Assembly (NCBI GenBank): GCA_032164245.1
Contig: JAVMKO010000020.1
Span: forward strand, 9,203,206 to 9,267,205
Length of the DNA: 64,000 bases
Origin: Sternotherus odoratus
Taxonomy: Eukaryota > Chordata > Testudines > Kinosternidae
Direction of reading: 5' to 3'
Shown here piece after piece: positions 1 to 9,704 of the stretch. A model generated the notes under the pieces. The model saw only the letters and a program-made list of their open reading frames with translations. It had not been told where the DNA came from and ran no database searches. The position numbers and the translations under genes are program-made. The first letter of the stretch is position 1. Each line of letters opens with the position of its first letter.

Positions 1-742
1 CATTGGTAAGGAACTAAGTGATTCCAAGATACAAGCGGCACTCGCTGTTGTTTGGAAATCAATTAATTTGTAAGATGAAAAGTTGTGCAAAATATCTGGA
101 ATTTTTGAAGGGGCTGGAGTTGAACTCAGTCGGCATCAGGATCAACTGTCGGGCTTGTCTGATCTCTCCCACTGGTTCTCCATTGCAATCTATGCATACA
201 GTATTTGGGGGGCTGGTGGGGTGGGGTGATTAATATGCTACTGTGTTTTGTTCAAAGAGGTGGGGAGAAGAGAGAGGGAGCTCTGTGTAGTTGCATTTTA
301 ACACCTTCTCTGCTAAGCAGGAGGCCAGCTCAGGGTGCTAAATTCCTGTCTGTGGCTGTCTGTGAAATAAATCTGTGTGTTGTGTAGTCCCAAGCTGTCA
401 GCAACGGTTTGCACTGATGGACTCTGAAAGAGGTTTCCTCTCCATCGGTGGAACAGTCAGCAGCCACTAGGGAGCTGTCTTTAGCTCAGATTTCAGAGTT
501 AGCTCATTAGACCAATAACTGCAGACACCTTCTTATTTCTTTTAAAATAAAAAAAAGAAGGGGGGGAAAAGCGAAGGAAAAAAGTATTTGCAAAGTCAGA
601 TTCTATATAGACAAAGTTATGGCCAGACAATAATATTATATTTCCCCTTGCCTCCTGTAATGGCCTAGTGACTTGGAGAGGCACGGTTCTTTCACTGAGG
701 CAAGCTTTCCCATTTAGTTTTTATTCCTTTCTTTTTTTTTCT

Positions 743-756
743 CCCCCCCCCCCCCC
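743..756. repeat. C14 homopolymer in a polypyrimidine tract
   Basis: A T-run at 731-740 is followed by a run of 14 C. The surrounding pyrimidine tract extends from about 718 to 775. Confidence 0.9.
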
Positions 757-1365
757 GCCCCGCTGCTCTGCCTCTCTTACGGCGAGTTTGTTTAGAATGG
801 CCAAGTTCTGTGCCTCTTTGCAGAGTAGGGCTTTGGGCCCTTCCGTCTTGATCCCTCGCTTATAGGGGAGCCCTAGCTGATTTTTGCATTTGAGGCTGGA
901 TATGCTGAATGTTGTAAGTCTTTCTCATTTCCATTTCCCATTCTCTCTAACCACCTTGCCCCTGCTCCTCCCCACCCCTCATTTCCCAGCTCTGTAATGC
1001 CAATAATATACGGTGTTAGTTCTCAGCAGCCTTCTTGTGATTCATGAAACAGTGCCAATAAGAACTGCTGAGCTGAGCTTTCTTATTTTCCTCTGTAAAG
1101 CTGCTGTTGGGCCTTTTTTGCGCAAGTTTACTTGACCAGTTATTCTACTTAAAAAATCTTCCTAGTGTCAGCTCTTGTCCTCTGCTATTGGCACTGGGAC
1201 GGTTGCAAGGATATGAATATCATTTATGGAAATCAGTCTGGGGAACTGTTACATTATCACTCAGATCCAATCATGATAAAAATCCATTTTGTGCGATGAG
1301 GGTCCTGGCCCGTGTCTCTGGGTGGATAAGGCAATTATGGCAGCTGTTGTGGTACAGGTTGTGGG

Positions 1366-1451
1366 GAGAACCTGGTATGAACAGAGAACTGTGAGGCAGG
1401 AATTCCAGAGTTCTAATCCTAGCACTGACAGTGATACCAAGTCAATTAACA
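1366..1451 (+). repeat. MIR/CORE-SINE-like copy, 5' part (split by Penelope insertion)
   Basis: This is the left part of an old tRNA-derived SINE. The phrase 'gttctaatcctagcactgaca' resembles the SINE text around 'ctaatcccagctctgccactga'. It continues after the Penelope-like insertion at 1932 with 'aagtcaattaacatctctgcatcagtttcccc', the usual 'aagtcacttaacctctctgtgcctcagtttcccc' core. The 14-bp duplicate of the target on both sides proves that the two parts were once contiguous. Confidence 0.65.
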
Positions 1452-1526
1452 GAGAGGTAGCCGTGTTAGTCTGGAATTGAAGAAGTTACAAAGAGTCCTG
1501 TGGCACCTTAAAGACTAACTAAAGTC

Positions 1527-1554
1527 TTTCGTGGGCTAATACCCACTTTGTCGG
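1527..1554 (-). ncRNA. Decayed hammerhead-ribozyme-like core in Penelope end
   Basis: On the minus strand the order is CCGACAA, a hairpin with arms GTGGG/CCCAC and loop TATTAG, then GAAA. The hammerhead consensus is CUGANGA, helix II, GAAA. Two core positions are changed (U4 to C, G8 to A), and the second short hairpin that should follow GAAA (GC-TTAT-GC) is missing. This copy is therefore almost certainly inactive. Confidence 0.4.
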
Positions 1555-1654
1555 ATGCATGCAATGGAAGTGTCCAGGGGCAGGTATAAATAGGTAGGCA
1601 AGAACCAGGTTAGCAATAACAGGGTGGGTCCAATGAGGCTGAACCATCTTGTTA

Positions 1655-1852
1655 TCTCTAATCAGGGAGGGTGAGGTATTCCTCTAGCAGCTGAAGTGGA
1701 GGTGTGAACAGTGAGAGAAGATAAACTGCTCTGTAGTTAGCTAACCATTCAAAATCCCTATTCAGTCCAGAGTGGACTGTATCAAATTTGCAAATGAATT
1801 GCAGCTCTGCAACTTCTCTTTGCAGTCTGGTCTTGAAGTATTTTTGCTGCAA
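1655..1852 (-). pseudogene. C-terminal fragment of a Penelope-like element protein
   Basis: A 64-residue minus-strand frame contains 'LQREVAELQFICKFDTVH' followed by 'SGLNRDFEWL'. In Penelope-like elements the region after the reverse transcriptase and GIY-YIG endonuclease commonly ends with a pattern like RE-x-WI-x-K-L-x-T followed by GLN and an acidic/aromatic tail, and this segment fits it. Neither the reverse transcriptase nor the endonuclease core is present, so this is only the last part of a 5'-truncated copy. It cannot encode a working enzyme. The family call is inferred from the motif and from the surrounding terminal repeats. Confidence 0.55.
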
Positions 1853-1931
1853 TATGGTGACTTTTAAGTCTGTAATTGTGTGACTAATTTAGCTAGTCTT
1901 TAAGGTGCCACAGGACTCTTTGTAACTTCTG

Positions 1932-2005
1932 CAAGTCAATTAACATCTCTGCATCAGTTTCCCCATCTGTAAAATGGGAGAAAACACTTTTTCCCCAGAG
2001 TGAAG
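1932..2005 (+). repeat. MIR/CORE-SINE-like copy, 3' part
   Basis: This continues the SINE interrupted at 1451. It holds 'catcagtttccccatctgta' and 'aaaatgggag', the conserved core of MIR-like SINEs. The tail after about 2005 is too diverged to place. Confidence 0.65.
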
Positions 2006-2084
2006 GCCCTCATTTAATAGAGTTTGTACCATAAGAGAACTTAGTTGGTCTACAACTCTCTTCATATGTGGAATCAAAAAAGGT

Positions 2085-2270
2085 TTTAGATGCAAGTAGA
2101 GCACCTTTCATCTTCAACATACTTCAATGCTGTGATGTGGGTAGATATTATCCCCATCCTTCAGGAGAGGAGTGACTTGCCCAAGGGCGCAGAAGACTGG
2201 TGGTATAGCTGGGGTTCGAATGGCTGTTCTCCTAGCTCCCAATTCTGTGCTTTGACAGAGCCCGTCTCAA
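2085..2270 (-). repeat. MIR/CORE-SINE-like fragment
   Basis: Read on the minus strand this has the SINE order. The plus strand shows 'attatccccatcc', 'gtgacttgcccaagg' and 'ggggttcgaatgg', which are the reverse complements of the tail, core and box-B-like parts. It is strongly diverged. Confidence 0.55.
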
Positions 2271-2664
2271 CAGGCTAGAGAAGGAACAGTTATGAATTAG
2301 GAACAGACAGAAATAGGGAAGAAATGTGGAGACTGTCTCAAGCAGAAGGTTAAAATTCTCCTTGACCCTTACAGGCAGGAAAAGGACTCCCAATGTTCTA
2401 CTGTTACTGTGCATGTGGATTTTCCCTAGAAGCTGATGAAGAGATTTGCCAATGGAGGGAGAACAGAAAATGAGTTGTCTTGTCTTGTGAGACTCTGGGA
2501 GGAGAATTTTGCCAGAAGGACAGTAATAATGCTCCTTGCACCATACGTTCATCTGTACTAAGGGTCTGCTTTTTATTTGGGTCAGAATATAGCTATCTTC
2601 CCCACTCATGATCACACTCCTTGTGAGAAAACATCCTGACTTTATCAGCATACTAGCTCTGTCT

Positions 2665-2895
2665 ATGTGCCTTTTTGGTCCTTACCACTGTAATATCTGT
2701 GCAGAATAGGTTTTTATCCTCAAAATACCCTTGTGAAGGAGAGACGTATTCATCCCATTTTACAGATGGGATAACTGAGGCACAGTGTAATGACTTGCCT
2801 ATGAGGTCTTTCGCTGAATTGGGAATTGAACCCAGGTTCCTGAGTCCTGCTAGCATAGCTCTCAGGGAAAACACAAGCCTTCCCATCTACCTATC
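2665..2895 (-). repeat. MIR/CORE-SINE-like copy
   Basis: The plus strand shows 'cccattttacagatgggata', 'actgaggcacag', 'atgacttgcc' and 'gaattgaacccaggt', so a SINE lies on the minus strand. It starts with the 'accactgtaatatctgtgca' tail text that matches the 3' end of other copies in the window. Confidence 0.65.
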
Positions 2896-3151
2896 CAGGT
2901 GCATTCAGTGGGGAAGGTGAATTGGATGTCCTCACATCTAAAATGAATAATAATGTGTTAGCTCAAAGTTTTGCCCTGTACTGTTAATTGTGTCAGGGGC
3001 TCTATACTTCCAACCGCTGAAAGAGATTCCCCTTTTAAATGGCAGGATGTTCTTGCTGGAGAAAGAAGGCCTGAGTTCTACTCCTGCTTCCGTTACAACT
3101 TGCCAAGTGGTTGGTTGAAATACCAGGGGCAAACAAATCATGCAGATTCAT

Positions 3152-3258
3152 GGTTTGCAGTATTGTAGCTTTTTGGTCTCGGTAGCAGAAAGACAAGGCG
3201 GATAAAGTAATATAGTCTGTTGGACCACCTTCTGTTTTGAGCTCACATGAAGATTATT
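3152..3258 (-). mobile_element. Penelope-like terminal fragment, second subtype
   Basis: The plus-strand text 'gcagtattgtagctttttgg', 'agacaaggcggataaagtaa' and 'ttggaccaccttctgttttg' matches the end of the same repeat subtype seen at 61770-62008 ('gtgggtgaggtaatatc', 'ttggtcc', 'acttctgttgg'). It ends near 'gagctcacatgaag', where the hammerhead-like motif would begin, so the motif is lost. No target duplication is visible. Confidence 0.5.
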
Positions 3259-3345
3259 TGACATTTTTTATTGGTTTTTGCAAACTTTGAAATTTCAACT
3301 ATTTTATTTAATTTGAAAAAAATCCAGCTAGCTAGCAAAAAAAAC
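3240..3345. repeat. TTTTC/GAAAA-rich low-complexity stretch
   Basis: The sequence is dominated by runs of T and A with 'attttttattggtttttgca' and 'atttgaaaaaaatcc'. Similar composition recurs near 30.8-31.3 kb, 37.9-38.1 kb and 38.8-39.0 kb. It may be one old dispersed repeat, but I cannot name a family. Confidence 0.35.
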
Positions 3346-3939
3346 CACAACAATTCAAATGTTCAACACAAAGTATGGAGAGGTGTTGGTTTTGAAAATC
3401 ACAATTTGACTTTTCCGTGGGAAGCTGAGATTTGAAACATTTTGACCTGCTCTCGCAGCCAGCCGGGAGTTTCCAGAGAAACAGAGATTTGTTAGGATGT
3501 GGTACATCCGGCTTTTGAGTGAGGGCCAGGAAGAGAAGAGAACACAGCAACATCAGTGCTAAAAGCTTGAATGAACAGCAAAGAACATTCCATGGAACCC
3601 TGCTACCTGATCTTATTGTGGTGCTATAATCGGAGCAACTTTTTTGCGTGATTGGGCAGACATCGAATAGGCCGTCTGTTCTGATAAGGGAGGAAGGATA
3701 TGAATGCATTGTCACCTCTCATTGTAAAGTTTCATCATCACCCAGGACCATGTTGTAACCTGGAATCTTGGAGGTGAATCAGTGATAGCCTGGTGCATTT
3801 ATTTCATCTGCATCTGCTCTGAACTCTTCGATCTCAACAGTCTGTACCCGGCCAGGAAAGGAGAAATCACCCATTGTTCCTCGATTGTGACACTTATACC
3901 TTTTTAAAAAAGATCCGGGAGAAAGCTGAAAAAGAACCA

Positions 3940-4165
3940 CGTCATATACTAGAAGGATGTACGAGCCTGGGATGTAGGTTCAAGACTCTGTTCCACCAGC
4001 GACTTCCTGGGTGACCTTGGGCAAGTCACTTAGGCTCTCTAGATCTCAGCTCCCCATCTCAGCCCTTCTCTACCTCCCTAGTAGTATTGTGAGGTTGAAT
4101 ATATTAACAGTTGTGAAGTGCTCAGATACCATGGTGATAGGGCCAGACAAATGCCTACAACAGAT
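3940..4165 (+). repeat. MIR/CORE-SINE-like copy, near full length
   Basis: The order is head ('gatgtaggttcaagactctg', box-B-like), core ('gtgaccttgggcaagtcact'), spacer, and 3' tail ('gaagtgctcagataccatgg'). This is one of the most complete copies in the window and shows head and tail together in one orientation. Confidence 0.75.
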
Positions 4166-4721
4166 GGATCCTATGGTGCAAATTCAATGATGCTTCTCAA
4201 TATCTTGGGCATGGGGTGATCACACAAAGTGACAGAAAGCAAGGAAGCCACTAATGGCCAAATCTTGATCCAATTCAAGGGAGAGAGCATCTTTACATTG
4301 ACTTAGATGTGGAGCATGATTTGGCCTGTAAAGTGTTTGTGTGGAGGTTACAGTAAAAAAGGATGTTTCTTTTTAACGCCCTTGTGATTCTGTGATTAAT
4401 ACTGAAGTTCATTCAACTTTCCAGGTGCCTTGCGTTCTCATGCAGCACTTGTTACTAGTGATAGCAATAGTGATAGAAAACACTATGTGTGACTATAACA
4501 TACATTATTCTCCCTCTAAAGATGTACATAACCCTGTTACATCAAACAACGTTACACCCGTAGACGCCAACTTCCTCAATTCCCAGGGCATGTTTGTAAA
4601 GTAGCTTGAGATCTATGGATGAAAGCACTGTATAAGAGTGAGGTATTATGGCTATATTATTATTTCCCCCCATCTTCTTGCTATAGTAGCTTCTTAGAAA
4701 TGGCCAATCAGAGAAGCTAGT

Positions 4722-4945
4722 AGAGACAATGTGGCCTAGTAGATAGGCACAGGGTTGAGTGTCAGGTGATCATAGTGCTAATCTCTGCTCTGCCGCTAAC
4801 TTGCTGTGAGACCTTGGGCAAGTCACTGCCCCATTTGGTGCCTCAGTTTCCCCTCTTACCCTTTGTCTGTCTTGCCTATTGTAGGCGTTCCAGAGAAGCA
4901 CTTAGCACAATGAGGCTGCAATAATGCAAATAATAACAGGGGGGA
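4722..4945 (+). repeat. MIR/CORE-SINE-like copy
   Basis: The head 'tggcctagtagataggcaca' is followed by the core 'gaccttgggcaagtcactgc', then 'gcctcagtttcccct' and a tail ending 'cttagcacaatgaggct'. The tail differs from the copy at 3940 and represents the second tail type ('tgtctgtcttgcctatt'). Confidence 0.75.
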
Positions 4946-5029
4946 GCTGTTAGAAACGTTTTCCCAAATATTATGTTTCACCTTGTATGTCCTCTTCCTG
5001 GAGGGGAATCATCATTGATTGGCATAGGT

Positions 5030-5300
5030 GTCGGTAAATGGATACTTTAATTGTGGGCACCAGTGGTTAGTTGGTATTTTGATCCCATTCGCTTTAGCGA
5101 GAGACAAACAAGAGATTCCCACTTGGCAATGTCTGGCCAGAAGCACTGGCAACCGGTGTATTAATTAAACAGCTGATAAACTTTCATTTGGTTCATTTTC
5201 CTTGCAATAAAGCCCTAATTATACCAAAGCGAGAACATTTCTGAGCATTGCGGCAGTGTGGAAATGACCACAATTGCATTGAAGTCTACATTAAGAGCAT
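5030..5300. other. Repeat-free AT-rich block, possible conserved non-coding element
   Basis: No repeat family is recognised here. The block contains homeobox-like TTAATTAA ('attaattaaac'), an E-box CAGCTG and CTAATTA. Conservation cannot be judged from one sequence, so this is only a candidate. Confidence 0.25.
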
Positions 5301-5359
5301 TATTTTTTAAAAATTCTCATGTTTAGAAATTTGGAATGGAATATTAGATAATGGCTTTT

Positions 5360-5480
5360 GTTTGATTAAGTTCTTCAGTAGCCAGCACTTAAGCATGTGC
5401 TTAACTTTAGGCATATGTTTAATTCTATGTGAATTCAGTAAGGCATTTAACTGTTCAGTAAGGCGTATAACTGTGTTCTG
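5360..5480. repeat. Palindromic 'agcacttaagcatgtgctta' MITE-like repeat
   Basis: The text 'agcacttaagcatgtgctta' plus 'actttaggcatatgtttaat' belongs to the palindromic amniote repeat in which one arm reads 'gcacttaagcacatgcttaa'. Related copies in this window lie near 7790-7955 and 45691-45765. Confidence 0.5.
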
Positions 5481-5819
5481 TCCCACTACATGGGACAGAA
5501 AACCACACCCAGGAGGTCTCTGGGTTACATATGCATAGTTAACTAGATGAAATGTAGTTATAGAGAAACAGTGTCCGGATGGAGTTATTGTGGCCTGCTG
5601 AATAGGTAATTGTCTTAACAAGCTGCCCAAATATGTATTTCCATAATAGACATCTTCTGGGTCTCTTGGGTAAATGTAGAATTTTTAAAATGGCATTAAT
5701 GTGTATTGAATTGATAGACTGGAAAAACTCCAAAGAAAACAATGTGTTAAAAGAGACTCTACCCAAATAAAGATTTACCCGAGTGAGAGTTTTGCAAGCT
5801 CATTAGTGTATTTCTCCTA

Positions 5820-7010
5820 GAATTACAACTGCTTCCTCTTTCTTTTTAAAGGACCCCACCCCTTGCAAATCACGATCCAATTCTGCTCAGGTTTGGATGT
5901 GGTTTAAGCCCATCTCTAGTTAGCTGAGATGACTTAATGGCAGTGTGGCCAACTCCTGGGATTTTATTGCCAGTCTTGAGATAATTGATGTGTTTTTCTT
6001 AAAGTCCCAGCTCCTGGGGTCATGTGAGTCTCAAGGTTCATGATGATGATGATGATTTTTAATTAACACATTTCTGGGGCCCCATGTTTGCTCAGAAAAC
6101 TTTTAAAATGGGAACCATCAAGGCTCACAAGCCAGAAGGCAGATAAAAAACCCCAAAATTTTATTATTTTTAAAAATCTCATTATTTTTACCCAGCCTTA
6201 TTTTTTTGGGAGGGGGACCCTTATTCACAACTTTTGGTTAGCAGTACTGCAGTGGTTTCTCTTTTTTGCAAACAGCGGTTGCGGAGTTGGTCACTGCATC
6301 CAAAAGCTCTAGTTGAGGTTTACAAGAGCAGTGGTCATGGTCTGAGGTCTGGGCATTCATCCTATATGATGGGGTTGCAGAGGTTAGAATTATTTAGTCT
6401 CGGAAGGAGGAGAAGAATGGGGATTCCCTTTAAGCGATCCCATAGTCACTTGACGTTAATGCAAGAGGGGAATAAATTGAAGGCATAAGGTATTCTTTCG
6501 AAAATTGAGGCATTAATGAAAACGTCTTCAGTACATGTGTGATTCATGTTCTAGGTGTGTGAGACAGTAAAATAATCTGACCTCTAAAACCATAGTTTTT
6601 GGTGAAACATTAAGGAAGTGTGGCCTGTAGCAGCATGGAATTCTCACAGGAGCTCATGGATGGATGCAGCAGCTGGACTTAGAAAATGACAAATATTAGT
6701 GGCCCTTAAGATGCCTATTAAGGAGTGGAGTAAATCACTGTAGTAAAGTCTAGCAGCCCCTCTCATGATTGCTGAGTCCAGGTGGAGGATTTAGAGGACA
6801 CTGTGTTTGATTACCCTAGGCAGCACAACCATTCAGAGAGCGCGACAGCCACAGATCATCACCAGGTTTGTCTGGGTCCAGCAACTTCAGTAAATAATTC
6901 TCTTTATATTCCTTACCCCAAATTCTGTCTCTTCTCTCAAAATGAACTACTCAGATGCATTATGGGCAGGCTCTCACTGTTTCTCTGAAATTGGGGACCT
7001 TTCTCTGCTC
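5820..7010. other. Unassigned non-coding sequence
   Basis: I see no gene and no clear repeat. It includes a short ATG-ATG run near 6040-6056 and TTATTTTT-rich text near 6160-6210. Short open frames here show no domain. Confidence 0.3.
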
Positions 7011-7479
7011 TTTAGGTTCTTACCCTCTGCCCATCACCATGGTATCTGAGCACCTTCCAGCATCACATTAAGGGATGCAACTAACATCTGTTATGAGCTG
7101 TTGGCCAGGATGCTAGCCCAGCTGTCTGATCCAGAATGGCAAATCCAGTGACCCCAGCTGTATTAATTTGACAATAGGCTCTGTGTTCGGAAATGGTTGT
7201 ACAAATGATTCTGGCAGCGACTGGAAGAGGCGCCAGTGGTGCTACAAGACACTAGGCCAAGCCTGCGTAACATGCTGCGATTGTCTGGTCTGGATGTTTG
7301 CCCCGTCTCCTCCTGCCTTTGTCCGTCATGGTTTTCCCAATAGTATCCAACTCCCTCAGCCTGCTAACCAGAGAAGTTTCAAAGTGGGGGCCCTGTGGAT
7401 GTTAAGCATCAACATAACATACCAAGCTCCTGTGGGCTCATATGTTTATTCCTAAATCAGCCTGCATTCATTTTAGCTA

Positions 7480-7545
7480 CTTATGACCCTCATTACCATA
7501 ATATCTGAGCACCTCACAATTGTTTTTGGGTTTATCCTCACTAAG
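7480..7545 (-). repeat. SINE 3' tail fragment
   Basis: The plus strand shows 'cataatatctgagcacctca' followed by 'tttatcctcacta', the reverse complement of the SINE 3' tail ('tgaggtgctcagatac'). A still more diverged sister fragment lies at 7018-7075 ('ggtatctgagcaccttcc'). Confidence 0.5.
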
Positions 7546-7784
7546 CTAGGAGAATGGGCTCACAGCAAAATGCTCCTCTTGTCCCCGCATGTTTGGGGGT
7601 CCTTGCCTCTTGATTGGCACCCCGCCAGTGGTCCTGATTACAGCATTTTTATGATGGCTTCCCCAGCGGCACGGCACAGCCTCCCATCATGCCATGCTAG
7701 GCTCAGCACTGACGTGGAAGGAACCATTCACTGAATCATGAACACCAGGTTCTGTAGGGTCCAGCTGCTTTCAGCCCTGAATCC

Positions 7785-7955
7785 TGCAAAGCACTTCAAT
7801 GGTCTTTAAGAGTCATCCCGATTCATCAAAATACTTAAGCATGTGCTGTAGTCCCATTGAAGCCAATCGATGCTAAGCCTATGCGTTAGGCACTGCTTTA
7901 CTGAACAGGCGTGGACTTGATCTTGTGCTTACATGCTTTGCTGAATAAGGGCCTT
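7785..7955. repeat. Palindromic MITE-like repeat
   Basis: The left arm reads 'aatcctgcaaagcacttcaa' and the right arm contains 'catgctttgctgaataaggg', its approximate reverse complement. The centre has 'tagtcccattgaagccaat'. This matches the palindromic family also seen at 45691-45765. No terminal duplication is evident. Confidence 0.55.
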
Positions 7956-8017
7956 AATTTTCCAGTGATGCTGCCTGCCTGTTACTGCCATATTACTCCC
8001 AATAGTTCAGTTCTGGC

Positions 8018-8139
8018 TAGGGTGACCGGATGTCCCAATTTTATAGGGACAGCCCTGATTTGGGGGCTTTTCCTTCTATAGGCTCCTTTTACCCCTCACC
8101 TCCATCCTGATTTTTTACACTTGCTTTCTGGTCACCCTC
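8018..8139 (+). mobile_element. Short non-autonomous hAT-type DNA transposon (copy 1)
   Basis: The ends are inverted: 'tagggtgaccgga' at the left and 'tctggtcaccctc' at the right. The flanks carry an 8-bp duplicate with two mismatches (gttctggc at 8010-8017, gctctgga at 8140-8147). An 8-bp duplication is the hallmark of hAT elements. At 122 bp there is no room for a transposase, so it moved only with help from another element. Three more copies lie at 38383, 51464 and 61153. Confidence 0.75.
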
Positions 8140-8554
8140 GCTCTGGAAAGAATTACATTTGCATGTAATAGGCAACACATACCCCAGCAGCAGGGCTGGG
8201 TCAGTTACAGGAACGATGTTGCAGTGCTAATAATACTGGTGAGTTTCCAAAGTGGCATCCCTTCCCCTTTATATATATCTGCGTTTCTATATGAAAGCAT
8301 GTTAGGAATCCCCCTGAACCTTTGTCTAAATTCCGGAGTGTGAACTTCTAGGCTCCTTTATGGAAGAAGAAAGTCGCTGCTGGCATTTATTTAGTCTTAT
8401 GCTAGTGTTAGTGTTTTTGTATTTAAGGGGAAAACAGTTTTACAGTGGCATTGTCAGGTGCGATTTAGTCCCACGTTAAAAAAAATAACAAAAATCTAAC
8501 CCCAAAACAAATCCCCCAATTATTTATTTATTTTGTTCATTCCAACCCAGAGTC

Positions 8555-8590
8555 TTTCAAACACACACACACACAAAACAAACAAACCAT
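8555..8590. repeat. (AC)n followed by (AAAC)n simple repeat
   Basis: The run of AC dinucleotides is followed by 'aaaacaaacaaacc'. It is a short microsatellite. Confidence 0.7.
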
Positions 8591-8687
8591 CTCTCATTCC
8601 CTTGGCAAGCTTCCTTGTCTAACCCTATTGGAAGGAAGGCATCCCCAAAAGCCAGGTCATGCTTCGAATCTGCAATCTGTGTTGTCT

Positions 8688-8790
8688 GACTCCATGCATC
8701 TGAAGAAGTGGGGTTTTTTTACCCACGAAAGCTTATGGCCAAGGAAATTTGTTCGTCTCTAAGGTGCCACTGGACTCCACCTTGTTTTTG
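8688..8790 (+). mobile_element. Penelope-like terminal fragment
   Basis: The fragment starts with 'ctccatgcatctgaagaag', passes through a hairpin and 'cgaaagcttatgg', and continues with 'gtctctaaggtgccactgga', the standard turtle Penelope end. Its upstream part is missing. A weak repeat of 'tgttg' at both flanks is too degenerate to call a target duplication. Confidence 0.65.
8700..8739 (+). ncRNA. Hammerhead-ribozyme-like core in Penelope end
   Basis: CTGAAGA at 8700-8706 fits the CUGANGA box. A hairpin with arms GTGGG and CCCAC follows, then GAAA at 8727-8730 and 'gcttatgg' in place of the short helix III. One unpaired A lies between the box and helix II, unlike the minimal hammerhead, and the helix III closing pairs are damaged. 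The fold is recognisable but activity is unlikely. Confidence 0.45.
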
Positions 8791-9113
8791 TGTTGCATGC
8801 AAGCTCTCCCCATATATGCATCAGGTTGTAAGTTTCATGCCTGATTTTTTGCTGTGAGGGGCCCCTGTTTCTCCAGGACCATTTTGTTGGGCCGTCCCTG
8901 AGGTTAGTGAAAATAAAACAATACCAGGAAGGGAAACTGCAGTTTCTTTTAGCATTTCAATTCTGTTTCTGTCAAATGACTTTTCAAGAGCTGACGCCTG
9001 TTAATGTTCTCTCCAAGGAGCAGAGTTTCTTCGGAGAGGAGAACTATAGGGAAATGCAGCAGCAGCAACAACAAAAGTGGAACCAGAATCCTTCAGACCT
9101 GGGCATTCTCTAA

Positions 9114-9704
9114 AGATCTGGGGCTGTCATAATTTACGCACCTTGCCTAATTCAGAGCACATGTCTCAGCTACAACAGGCATTCGGTAGACATGCCGCTG
9201 TCTCTCTCTCAGTGGGCCTGCTGTGAGTTTGTCAGCAGTGCTGTTAACAATGACAAAGTAGTTCATCGATATATTTTTTTTTTTAACACCAATATCCTGG
9301 AAGCAGCCACGACTTTGTGTGTGCAGTTTCCCTGGCGGCGGAGGAGAAGGCTGCGGGCTCAACAGCGGAAGGGAGAAACGCAGGCGGTGGATCTAGTCCT
9401 TTGGGCAGCTGCTCCTGCTTTGCACAGTACCCACGGCCTGTGTCGGATAAGCTATCTGCTGCAGCCATGTCACCTCAAGCTGGGAGTGTAGCTGCTCACA
9501 GAAGCACGGCAGGGCAGCTCAGTGTGCCAACGGGAGACCTCCAAGCCAAAAGGCTTTGTGCAGAAGAAAGTGGTCACTGGTGTTTCAATAAGCAGCTCCT
9601 TCTTTCTAAATTAGTCCTGAGCCCTAGCATGGTACTAGAGTTGCCATGCAGCTCTCTGAGACATAAACCCAGCCTGATTACCCCTAAAGCCCCCCATTGT
9701 CTTA
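9114..9704. other. Unassigned sequence upstream of the CR1 element
   Basis: No gene can be supported. A moderately GC-rich patch at about 9330-9400 ('ctggcggcggaggagaagg') gives overlapping chance frames on both strands. It is too short and CpG-poor to call a promoter island. Confidence 0.3.

Larger units (their letters stand above)
1452..1931 (-). mobile_element. Penelope-like retroelement copy with inverted terminal arms, nested in a SINE
   Basis: The element is flanked by a perfect 14-bp direct duplication, 'caagtcaattaaca', at 1438-1451 and 1932-1945, and it interrupts a SINE. Both ends carry the same segment in opposite orientation: 'gtcctgtggcaccttaaaga' near 1495-1515 and its reverse complement near 1896-1916. 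The middle, read on the minus strand, contains the C-terminal tail of a Penelope-type protein followed by a 3' untranslated region and then the terminal segment with a hammerhead-like motif. A partial inverted second end is a typical Penelope-like arrangement. The assignment rests on the remembered turtle family, the protein tail and the insertion structure; a database search was not possible. Confidence 0.7.

Noticed and set aside
1452..1931. Inverted terminal arms taken as a DNA transposon
   Set aside because: The 14-bp duplication, the Penelope-like protein tail, and the varied arm lengths in sister copies fit a retroelement better than a cut-and-paste transposon.
2232..2651. 139-codon minus-strand open frame
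   Set aside because: No domain or homology is recognisable, and composition is not coding-like. Part of it overlaps a SINE fragment.
9330..9480. GC-rich patch as a CpG-island promoter
   Set aside because: It is short, CpG density is modest, and no exon follows.
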